Assembly (NCBI GenBank): GCA_023266165.1
Contig: JAHFRR010000070.1
Span: 1-6,920 of the forward strand
Length of the DNA: 6,920 nt
Origin: Thiotrichales bacterium
Lineage (GTDB): Bacteria > Pseudomonadota > Gammaproteobacteria > Francisellales > CACEW01
Direction: 5' to 3'
Below, in pieces: positions 1 to 5,938 of this stretch. The position numbers and the translations under genes are program-made. Numbering within the stretch: position 1 is the stretch's first letter; each line of letters begins with the position of its first letter. The notes beneath the pieces are model-generated. The model searched no databases and was not told where the DNA came from. It worked only from the letters and a program-made list of their open reading frames with translations.

Positions 1-1196
1 GCGGCTGGATCGCCGATCGCTTTGGCGTACAACGCATTTTAATCCTTGCTGTAGCCATCTTTGTTTTAGGCTCTATTGGATGCGGGCTTTCAGACAATCT
101 CCCCACCATGGTCGTCTGTCGCGTCTTACAGGGCATTGGAGGGTCATTCACCACCCCCATCGGTCGATTGGTGATGCTGAGGACATTTCACAAAGAACGG
201 TTGCTCTACGCCATGATGCGCGTGACAGCCCTGGGCCTGATTGGCCCCGCGCTCGGCCCTGTCCTGGGAGGTGCGCTCACCACCTATTGGTCGTGGCGCT
301 GGATCTTCTTCATCAATGTTCCTGTCGGATTGGCTGCCATCTTGATGATCCGACAATACTTCCCTGCCAAAGGCCGCCCCATTGATCGGCCCTTCGATGG
401 CCCTGGATTTGTGCTGTTTGGTTTAGGGTTGGGGCTCTTGCTGTATGTGTTAGATATCGCTGCAGAGCCCACACCAGGGCTTTTTGCCAAATTACTCCTC
501 AGTGCTTTGGTGATCCTATTTCTGGGGCTCTATGCGCTACGCGCGCGCAAAACTCCCTATCCCATGCTCGATATGAAGATTTTCCAGGAATCAACCTTTC
601 GGCGCATGTTTGTCGCGAGCGGCCTCTGCCGCCTGGCCATCAGCGCCTTCCCCTTTTTAATCCCTCTCTTACTCCAGCTGGCCTTTGGCTATACGCCTTT
701 ACAAGCAGGGATGGTCTTGGTCTTTCTGGTGTCGGGCCATATTTTAAATAAATTTGTGTTGCAAAGCATGATCGAACGCCTAGGCTACGCCCTGGTTTTA
801 CCTGGCAACACCTTGCTGCTGATGATTTCCTATAGCACCCTGTCACTGATCATCATTCCACATTTTAATATTATCGCGTTTTGTCTCTGGGGCTTTATCA
901 GCGGATTTCTGACGGCCACGCAATATGCTTCGATGACATCCCTGATGTTTTACTATATCCCAGATGCCCACCGCAGCATGGCCAACAGCTTTTTCAGCAC
1001 CAGCACCCAAGTGGTCTCTTGCTTTGGGATTGCCTTCTCCGCCCTGGGTCTTGAGTTGTTGATTGGACACGCCAATTTAACCCATCATGTCGCCCCACGG
1101 TATTTCTCTGATGTCGCCGCAGGCATGGCAGCCATACTGGTTATTGGCTTTTGGGCAATCCTCAAAACCACGCGGAATTTGCCGAAGACGGTTTAA
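1..1196 (+). CDS. MFS drug exporter, EmrB/QacA (DHA2) family, 5'-partial
   Basis: A proton-driven inner-membrane efflux pump by family; the substrate cannot be told from sequence. The open frame enters from the left edge (first full codon at base 3) and gives 397 visible residues ending in TAA at 1194-1196. The first internal ATG (108) is not the start, because the 35 codons before it already encode MFS motif A (GWIADRFG, bases 3-26) and the next helix. Motif C (GPALGPVLGG, 243-272) is followed by a W.WRWIFFINVPVG segment, a hallmark of 14-helix DHA2 exporters. I count about 12 hydrophobic helices after motif A, matching TM3-TM14, so only roughly the first two helices are missing and the rest looks intact. 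It converges on the ATPase gene, shares a terminator hairpin with it, and is not part of the lasso operon. A role in lasso peptide export is unsupported because the operon has its own ABC exporter. Confidence 0.93.
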   Translation, partial: GWIADRFGVQRILILAVAIFVLGSIGCGLSDNLPTMVVCRVLQGIGGSFTTPIGRLVMLRTFHKERLLYAMMRVTALGLIGPALGPVLGGALTTYWSWRWIFFINVPVGLAAILMIRQYFPAKGRPIDRPFDGPGFVLFGLGLGLLLYVLDIAAEPTPGLFAKLLLSALVILFLGLYALRARKTPYPMLDMKIFQESTFRRMFVASGLCRLAISAFPFLIPLLLQLAFGYTPLQAGMVLVFLVSGHILNKFVLQSMIERLGYALVLPGNTLLLMISYSTLSLIIIPHFNIIAFCLWGFISGFLTATQYASMTSLMFYYIPDAHRSMANSFFSTSTQVVSCFGIAFSALGLELLIGHANLTHHVAPRYFSDVAAGMAAILVIGFWAILKTTRNLPKTV

Positions 1197-1219
1197 GCAT
1201 TCTGCTTAAACCTCTTTTT
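1190..1219 (+). terminator. Rho-independent terminator shared by convergent genes
   Basis: The arms GGTTTAAGCA (1190-1199) and TGCTTAAACC (1203-1212) are perfectly complementary with a 3-nt TTC loop, followed by TCTTTTT (1213-1219). The T-run lies on the plus side, so the hairpin best terminates the MFS transcript. The left arm holds the MFS stop codon (TAA, 1194-1196) and the right arm holds the ATPase stop codon (1206-1208, TAA on the minus strand). On the minus strand no T-run follows, so termination of the ATPase transcript here would be weaker. Confidence 0.8.
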
Positions 1220-2396
1220 GATGTGGCTTTTGATGCAACTGATCTCGTAATTGTTTTAACCCCATGACAAACGGCATCACGTGAATATCTCGTTCCCAAT
1301 ATTCCCGCATGCCGCCATACAGCATCACTGCTTTTGCCATCGGATAGTCTTCGAGAAATAACTGCAGGCCTTTAAAATCCGCCGCTGTCAACGTTTTTCT
1401 GTTCTTAATCTCAAATGCCCAAAAGCCTCGCTCACCATACAGCACAAAATCAACTTCGTATTGTGTACGGGTACGCCAATAATAAAACTCATACCCCAAC
1501 TGGTCATAGTCATTATAGGCTCTGGCATGCTGTAGAAACAAGGTTTCAAGACCTGGGCCATTGCCTTCAGAGGCCACATCTAAGAGCCCCTTCGGACGTA
1601 GCGTTTGAAAGACTCCCGTGTCAAAATAATAAAATTTGGATTGCGCAATGACTTCTCGTTTCGCCCGTTTTGTAAAAACCGGTAAACGCACGGCAATCAA
1701 TAGATCCTCTAGAATATCAAAAAAATTCATGATGGTCTGTCTATTGCTCCCGATCTCACGGCCCATTTCCGTGTAATTCAAGATCTCGCCCTGCGAAAAA
1801 CTCGCCGCCGTTAAGAATCTTGAAAACAAGGGAAGGTTACGTGTCAGCGCTTCTTGCTGCACTTCTTCTTTAAGATAGGTCTGGACGTAACTCTGGAGAT
1901 AGTGCGATGACAAGTCCCGCTCTGCCTGCCAGACAGAGGGAAGCATGCCATACAACAACGCATGCTCGAGTGCAAAGTCGGTACCCAGCTCCTCGATGGT
2001 TAACGGATGCATGTGAAAAGTCAACGCTCTTCCGGCCAATAGATTCACGCCCTTACGACGCAAGGATCTCGCGCTGGAACCGGTTAACAGAAATCGATAG
2101 CCTAAATGCTCAATCAAACGGTGAACTTCATTGAGCAATTCTGGAATTTTTTGGATTTCATCAATGATCACCCATCCTGTAAACGCTGTGGGGATCCTCG
2201 CTTCTAATCGACTGGGGTTCGCCAGCAGCTCTATATGGGTCTCAGAGTGCAGCAAGTCAATGTATAGCGCCGTGGGGAACATCCGCTTGAGCCACTGAGT
2301 TTTACCTGTTCCTCGAGGCCCCAAAATAAAGGCACTGCGCGCCATCGCCCCATCGATTTTCAAGAGTCGGGCATAGAGCCCCTGAGATAACTGCAT
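1206..2396 (-). CDS. AAA-type ATPase with C-terminal DUF4143 domain
   Basis: A P-loop ATPase of the AAA_14/DUF4143 group, whose cellular role is not established. With the ATG at 2396 it is 396 aa. Walker A GPRGTGKT is at about residues 26-33, Walker B VIIDE at about 76-80, and a sensor-like LLTGSSAR at about 103-110. The C-terminal part carries the DUF4143 restriction-endonuclease-like signature (YEVDFVLYG ... FEIKNRK), a PD-(D/E)XK-like D...ExK arrangement; whether it cuts nucleic acid is unknown. Start choice: an in-frame GTG at 2432 would add 12 residues, but the ATG has GAGAG 7 nt upstream and puts Walker A at the distance usual for the family. The gene follows the lasso cyclase on the same strand after 85-120 nt containing two palindromic repeats, so it is probably a separate unit. 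Such ATPases occur as scattered accessory genes, and a link to the lasso peptide is not supported. Confidence 0.87.
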   Translation of the reverse strand: MQLSQGLYARLLKIDGAMARSAFILGPRGTGKTQWLKRMFPTALYIDLLHSETHIELLANPSRLEARIPTAFTGWVIIDEIQKIPELLNEVHRLIEHLGYRFLLTGSSARSLRRKGVNLLAGRALTFHMHPLTIEELGTDFALEHALLYGMLPSVWQAERDLSSHYLQSYVQTYLKEEVQQEALTRNLPLFSRFLTAASFSQGEILNYTEMGREIGSNRQTIMNFFDILEDLLIAVRLPVFTKRAKREVIAQSKFYYFDTGVFQTLRPKGLLDVASEGNGPGLETLFLQHARAYNDYDQLGYEFYYWRTRTQYEVDFVLYGERGFWAFEIKNRKTLTAADFKGLQLFLEDYPMAKAVMLYGGMREYWERDIHVMPFVMGLKQLRDQLHQKPHQKEV

Positions 2397-2442
2397 GTGC
2401 TTTCTCTCATATTCACATTTTGCTTCTTGCACACTTTCTCAT

Positions 2443-2448
2443 ACTATA
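2443..2448 (-). promoter_or_regulatory. Possible -10 element of the ATPase gene
   Basis: On the minus strand the sequence GATATAGTATG lies just upstream of the ATPase gene, and TATAGT resembles a sigma-70 -10 box. No good -35 hexamer is seen 16-18 bp further upstream, where the palindromic repeat lies. A transcription start near 2436 would leave the GTG at 2432 almost leaderless and favour the ATG at 2396. Weak evidence. Confidence 0.25.
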
Positions 2449-2451
2449 TCC

Positions 2452-2504
2452 AAAAACGCAAACGCTCTTTGCGATTTTCCCCTAAAAACGCAAACTCTGT
2501 TTGC
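2452..2504 (-). terminator. Tandem terminator-like hairpins after the lasso operon
   Basis: Read on the minus strand, 12 nt after the cyclase stop codon, GCAAAC-AGA-GTTTGC (2504-2490) is followed by GTTTTT (2489-2484). A second hairpin CGCAAA-GAGCG-TTTGCG (2473-2457) is followed by TTTTT (2456-2452). The stems have only 6 strong pairs plus flanking A/T pairs, so each may be a moderate terminator. Two in a row would separate the operon from the ATPase gene. An operator role for the same repeats is an alternative. Confidence 0.5.
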
Positions 2505-2511
2505 TATTTTC
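2452..2511. repeat. Two tandem 28-bp palindromic repeats, 32-bp period
   Basis: Copies at 2452-2479 and 2484-2511 match at 25 of 28 positions and are separated by CCCT. Both start with AAAAACGCAAAC. Each copy is an inverted repeat: CGCAAA (2457-2462) with TTTGCG (2468-2473) around a 5-nt loop, and GCAAAC (2490-2495) with GTTTGC (2499-2504) around a 3-nt loop, both flanked by A-runs on the left and T-runs on the right. The 32-bp period is close to three DNA turns, as expected for paired operator sites upstream of the ATPase gene. The same bases can also fold as terminator hairpins (see the terminator entry). Confidence 0.75.
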
Positions 2512-2516
2512 AAAAG

Positions 2517-4280
2517 CTATCGCTCATCATGCAGCGCGATCCAGTCTGCGATATGCAACGCACGGCCCAGCTTTAAACGATAGTCATAGATCAATTGAGA
2601 GGGGTCTATCTGATAAGGATCTATATGTGACAACGCGTGCAAGGTTTTTTCAACACGGTCTAGATCGATCAACTGGCCGACCTGCTCCTGTTGTTTCCAG
2701 TATTTTAATCTTTCCAGATAATAAGACTGCGAGGCTTTCAGCTCCCAAAACCAGCCAGGATGCTGCTCGCCGCGCGTTTTATTCCAGCGAATCATATCAG
2801 GCAGCAAATCTCCCATGCCTTCTCGAATCAAGACACGATTCCAGCCCTGGTGGGTATAAACCCAAGAAGGAACACTCAGAGCGAACTCAATCATCTCACG
2901 CGAGGCCGTGGGATCATAGCTGATGCAATCGTGCACCCCATCCAGCGCACTGACAGCCCCCCCGAGTTGCGCCCAAAGTTTCAGGGTCAGATCAACACCA
3001 TAGGCATGACTTGCTTGCCAAAAAGGGCCTGTATGCAGAGGCGCCTTGACACCGAACTGCTTGACGGCGTGAGGGTTCACCAGAGAATAGTCTTGATACC
3101 AATGCTGATTTGGAGCACCCAACTGCTTGAGCCATCGATACAGCTGCCCTGCACGCGCACGCATCTGGAGATAGTACCCTGAAGGCTGGCCTTTCCAAGA
3201 GATCGTGAGGTTCCCGCTGGCACCACTGAGCAACAGGGCACGATGATGCCGCTTGCAAAAATCATAACGTCCCGTGAACCATCCCATATTTAAGGGATTG
3301 CGCACAGGGCCATCTCCTTGTTCCACACAAAAACGGGCGAGTTTCACATGGGTGAGATCAAAGTCTTTCTCTAAAATCCAGTGGAGATCAATATTGGGTG
3401 CGTGATGCGCCATGGCCTTCATCAACACTCGATCATCCGCATTCCAGTTTTTACGCTCAGGCAAATCCAGCTCTTCACTGGGGACTGCGCCTAATGCATC
3501 TAAGCGTCGACCTTCTTTGAGCAACAGACGGGCGGCCATTGCCGAAACCGATGAAGAGTCTAACCCCCCACTGAGATCACTGGCAATCCCTCCCAATGAC
3601 AGCATGGGGGAGATCACACCCGCGAATTTCTCACGAAAAGCCTCGTAATACGCCTCACGGTGCGCCCAGTTGAGCGGCTTCACTGCCTCCGCGTGCCAAT
3701 ACACCTCTTTAGAAAATTGCCCCTGGGCCCACTGGAGTATATCACTGCTTTTTAAAACAAAAACCCCTTGATAATATCCCGCGTCATCCAAAGATTCTGA
3801 CAGCGTTAACAGGTCTGTAATGCGTTTGAGATTCAAAGTTAAGGCCTGAGAGGTGCTCTGCTGAAGGATTTTTTTAAGCAAGGGCATCCTCGTTGCGAGA
3901 TAACACAGCCCTGAGTGATCTCGATAGTAATACACATGGCGCGGACAACTTAACGTCTGGCTGATACAGAGCGTACGGCGCGTTTTATCCCACGCCAGCC
4001 ATTGGCATTGACCTCGGATCTTATCCGCTAACGCGAGACCATAACGCTCAAAATCTGTCGCCTGGAGGGGTGAGAAATTAAAAACCTGGCCCTCTTTGAG
4101 AAAAAACGTATGAGGCGTCTCTGTAGGAAGATACTGGATATTCGCCTGAGGGTCTCGCGGCACACGCCCGATCACACTGGCGCCGTCTTGATACAGGCAT
4201 TCCAAACCCGATGCAACAAGCTTCGATTTCAGTACCTCAGGAGATTGTCTATGATGCTCAGGGAAAAAAATCGCAAACAA
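2517..4280 (-). CDS. Lasso peptide cyclase (asparagine synthetase-like, C protein)
   Basis: ATP-dependent macrolactam synthetase: it adenylates an Asp/Glu side chain of the core peptide and joins it to the freed N-terminal amine, closing the lasso ring in the cytoplasm. It is 587 aa, normal for the McjC/asparagine synthetase-B-like family. The PP-loop SGGLDSS is at residues 237-243. The segment SGASGNLTISWKG (352-364) has the GN.TIS signature of lasso cyclases in place of the GGDELF-type motif of true asparagine synthetases. DPTASREMIEFALSVP (456-471) and the C-terminal RWNKTRGEQHPGW (498-510) also fit. The N-terminal glutaminase-like domain begins Met-Phe, so the nucleophile Cys2 of glutamine-using enzymes is absent and glutamine hydrolysis is not expected. 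The start is TTG at 4280, chosen because GGGAGGT sits 5 nt upstream and the next in-frame Met is residue 132. It is the last operon gene, 28 nt after B2. Confidence 0.95.
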   Translation of the reverse strand: MFAIFFPEHHRQSPEVLKSKLVASGLECLYQDGASVIGRVPRDPQANIQYLPTETPHTFFLKEGQVFNFSPLQATDFERYGLALADKIRGQCQWLAWDKTRRTLCISQTLSCPRHVYYYRDHSGLCYLATRMPLLKKILQQSTSQALTLNLKRITDLLTLSESLDDAGYYQGVFVLKSSDILQWAQGQFSKEVYWHAEAVKPLNWAHREAYYEAFREKFAGVISPMLSLGGIASDLSGGLDSSSVSAMAARLLLKEGRRLDALGAVPSEELDLPERKNWNADDRVLMKAMAHHAPNIDLHWILEKDFDLTHVKLARFCVEQGDGPVRNPLNMGWFTGRYDFCKRHHRALLLSGASGNLTISWKGQPSGYYLQMRARAGQLYRWLKQLGAPNQHWYQDYSLVNPHAVKQFGVKAPLHTGPFWQASHAYGVDLTLKLWAQLGGAVSALDGVHDCISYDPTASREMIEFALSVPSWVYTHQGWNRVLIREGMGDLLPDMIRWNKTRGEQHPGWFWELKASQSYYLERLKYWKQQEQVGQLIDLDRVEKTLHALSHIDPYQIDPSQLIYDYRLKLGRALHIADWIALHDER

Positions 4281-4285
4281 CCCAG

Positions 4286-4292
4286 ACCTCCC
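4286..4292 (-). promoter_or_regulatory. Strong ribosome binding site that fixes the TTG start of the cyclase
   Basis: The minus strand reads GGGAGGT followed by 5 nt (CTGGG) and then TTG at 4280. This is the strongest Shine-Dalgarno match I noticed in the window and is paired with a weak start codon. It lies in the 28-nt gap after the B2 stop (4309-4311). Confidence 0.75.
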
Positions 4293-4308
4293 GTTTTATA
4301 TCAATACA

Positions 4309-4773
4309 CTATTCAAAAACTTGAACCACCGTATGCAGGGGAACGCCTTGAGACACCCCAACCACCGGTGCCTCGCCCACTTGCACCCACGCATGGGCTT
4401 TGAGGGTGAGATGGCCTTTTGCAACGCCTAAATACAGCTGAGAGGGCACCCCCATGCTCTTCAACAATCGATGGGCCACAATGGCCACCACCAAACATTG
4501 ACACTTGAAGGGCAGTCTTCTCTCAGCGCGTGCAATCAGACGCTGGGTTTTTAAAATCGCTTCCCTGTAATCTGAGTTATAATCTGAGTTATAATCCGAG
4601 TCTAGATGAGAAATAAGATTCTTGCTAGCAGGATTCCTGTCAACAGAGTTTTTGCCCATGGGAACACCTAAACTGGGTCTGATCTTTTGATAAGAGCAGA
4701 AGGCAATTTTGAGCTTCACACTCAATAGCCACCCTAAAACCTGCACCCCTTGAAGCGCGTTCGTTAGACGCAT
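4309..4773 (-). CDS. Lasso peptide B2 leader protease (transglutaminase-like)
   Basis: Cysteine protease of the McjB C-terminal/transglutaminase-like type. In lasso systems it removes the precursor leader, working with B1 and C. It is 154 aa, the usual size of a stand-alone B2. A hydrophobic N-terminal helix (residues 6-26) is followed by a variable linker and the catalytic core. The likely nucleophile is Cys93 in KCQCLVVAIVAHRLLKSMG and the catalytic His is His127 in LKAHAWVQVG. The third (acidic) residue is unclear; Glu134 is the nearest candidate. The linker (about 58-69) carries three SDYN-like units encoded by a 12-bp tandem repeat. The ATG at 4773 overlaps the end of B1 by 10 nt and has only a weak Shine-Dalgarno, so translation probably depends on coupling to B1. 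An internal Met at residue 39 would delete the conserved N-terminal helix and is less likely. Confidence 0.9.
   Translation of the reverse strand: MRLTNALQGVQVLGWLLSVKLKIAFCSYQKIRPSLGVPMGKNSVDRNPASKNLISHLDSDYNSDYNSDYREAILKTQRLIARAERRLPFKCQCLVVAIVAHRLLKSMGVPSQLYLGVAKGHLTLKAHAWVQVGEAPVVGVSQGVPLHTVVQVFE
4567..4602. repeat. Three tandem 12-bp repeats inside B2
   Basis: Plus-strand units GTAATCTGAGTT (4567-4578), ATAATCTGAGTT (4579-4590) and ATAATCCGAGTC (4591-4602). They are in frame with B2 and encode Ser-Asp-Tyr-Asn-type units in the linker before the catalytic core. As 12 is a multiple of 3, copy-number changes would leave the frame intact. Confidence 0.85.
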
Positions 4774-5042
4774 TGCTGCACCAACTGATTTTCAAAGAGC
4801 TCGTTTAAAAAAGCCAAGACATCTTTCTGGCAGGTTGCAGGGTCGACGTCAAACTCTTCTTGTAAAGCCCGACACATCTCTACAACTTTAATGGGCTTGG
4901 CAATGCGTTCCCAAATCGCTGATCCCACAGGATCCATCCCAAAATACTGGCCGCTCTCTAAATCAAACATCACGGTTTCATCTTCCATCCCGGAAGTCAA
5001 TAAATCCGGGCGACGCATCACGGTGTCTTCTAGCTGAATCAT
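4764..5042 (-). CDS. Lasso peptide B1, PqqD-like RiPP recognition element protein
   Basis: A stand-alone RiPP recognition element of 92 aa. By family it binds the leader peptide of the precursor and delivers it to the B2 protease and the cyclase. The PqqD-like fold is seen from a beta-strand region (ETVMFDLESGQYFGMD, about 22-37), through GSAIWERI (40-47), to a helical C-terminal half (VVEMCRALQEEFDVD, then CQKDVLAFLNELFENQLV). The Y-F/G-M/L-D...GS.IW pattern is typical of lasso B1 proteins. The ATG at 5042 has AAGGAG (5055-5050) 7 nt upstream and overlaps the kinase stop codon as ATGA. The 3' end overlaps the B2 start by 10 nt. B1 and B2 are separate genes here, unlike the fused B protein of microcin J25. 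Confidence 0.93.
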   Translation of the reverse strand: MIQLEDTVMRRPDLLTSGMEDETVMFDLESGQYFGMDPVGSAIWERIAKPIKVVEMCRALQEEFDVDPATCQKDVLAFLNELFENQLVQQCV

Positions 5043-5938
5043 ACAAGCTCTCCTTTTTGAAACGCTTCAACCATACGATTGGTAAAAAATCCTTCCTCAG
5101 GTCGATACAGGTTAAACGCTGGAACCCTTTTTGCCAAGGCCATCCCCACTGTAAAATGCTGAGGGCCCAATCCCATCACAGCAAGATAATAATCTCGAAA
5201 AATATTTTCTTGGATTGCCGTAAAGGCTTTAAAGCCCTTCAAAGGCTCTAGATACAAGCTTTTACCCGGAGTCTTATGCAGAGAATAATAGCCTGCCAAG
5301 CGGCAAGGTTTAGGATAAAACGCATCGGTCATGGGGACAGAAAATTTTGTCACGCGATCATACAGGGGCGATTTCTCAGCGGAATCCAGTGACAACGCCT
5401 CAATGGCATCTTCCCATAGCTTCACGTGAGGATACGAGGGCAAAGCCCAAGGAGCGCCTTGATCATCAAATCTCACTGCCACCACATCGTCTGCCAACAA
5501 TCCAAACCCCGCTTGATGAAACGCCGTTGCCAACGTTGACTTTCCAATGCCCGAAGGCCCTGCAAACACATAGCTCAAGTCATTGTGCACAATGGCATTG
5601 CCATGAATGACGGCATAGCCCCGCTGATGCAGCAGCGCACCCATCGACGCCCCTAGGGCAAACAATCGGAGCTGATCCCAGCTCTCTGTCAGCGGCTCAA
5701 TGACAATCTTCGAGCCTTCCGTCACGGCAGAGCGCATGATCTCAGGGAAAAATACCCGCATGCCCTGTGGGCAGGCTTCCATGTATTTGATCTTCTCAGG
5801 ATTGTCCAGAGGCGCCATTTTGACAGGCCCTAGGGTCATCTCAATGTCGTACTGCGCCTGAGGGGGCAGCGCCACGAGCGTGGGGCACTCCAACTCAGAT
5901 CTTAACACCAAATCAAAGACTCGATAAAAATAACTCAT
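5039..5938 (-). CDS. HPr kinase/phosphorylase-like tailoring kinase (lasso K)
   Basis: A protein of 299 aa with the C-terminal HPr-kinase fold. Walker A GPSGIGKST is at residues 127-135, preceded by a conserved His-Gly (112-113, YAVIHGNAIV) and followed by the LLADDVVAV strand with Asp150-Asp151 (Mg/catalytic region) and LPSYPHVKLW (167-174). Relatives in lasso clusters (the paeninodin-type PadeK and related ThcoK) phosphorylate the C-terminal serine side chain of the precursor; that this one does the same is inference. The start is ATG at 5938, which overlaps the exporter stop as ATGA and has GGAG (5947-5944) 5 nt upstream. The frame stays open to an ATG at 6049, but those 37 extra residues lie wholly inside the exporter gene and have no family resemblance. 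A role in sugar-phosphotransferase (PTS) control is unlikely given the operon position. Confidence 0.9.
   Translation of the reverse strand: MSYFYRVFDLVLRSELECPTLVALPPQAQYDIEMTLGPVKMAPLDNPEKIKYMEACPQGMRVFFPEIMRSAVTEGSKIVIEPLTESWDQLRLFALGASMGALLHQRGYAVIHGNAIVHNDLSYVFAGPSGIGKSTLATAFHQAGFGLLADDVVAVRFDDQGAPWALPSYPHVKLWEDAIEALSLDSAEKSPLYDRVTKFSVPMTDAFYPKPCRLAGYYSLHKTPGKSLYLEPLKGFKAFTAIQENIFRDYYLAVMGLGPQHFTVGMALAKRVPAFNLYRPEEGFFTNRMVEAFQKGELV

Noticed and set aside
108..1196. MFS gene starting at the ATG at 108
   Set aside because: The frame is open to the left edge and the upstream codons encode MFS motif A, so the true start is outside the window.
2397..2450. A short out-of-frame ORF (ATG AGA AAG TGT ...) just upstream of the ATPase gene as a leader peptide
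   Set aside because: It is only nine codons long with no clear ribosome binding site or attenuator-like structure after it.
2501..2923. A plus-strand 140-codon open frame antisense to the cyclase
   Set aside because: It overlaps a well-supported cyclase coding region, its translation is low in recognisable structure, and it has no convincing ribosome binding site. It is a shadow frame, as are the other antisense frames at 2760-3182, 4110-4403 and 5347-5610.
4261..4280. A match between the cyclase start (TTTGCGATTTT on the minus strand) and the palindrome copy at 2468-2478, suggesting an inverted repeat around the cyclase gene
   Set aside because: An 11-bp match is expected several times by chance in a window of this size, and the flanks do not extend it well.
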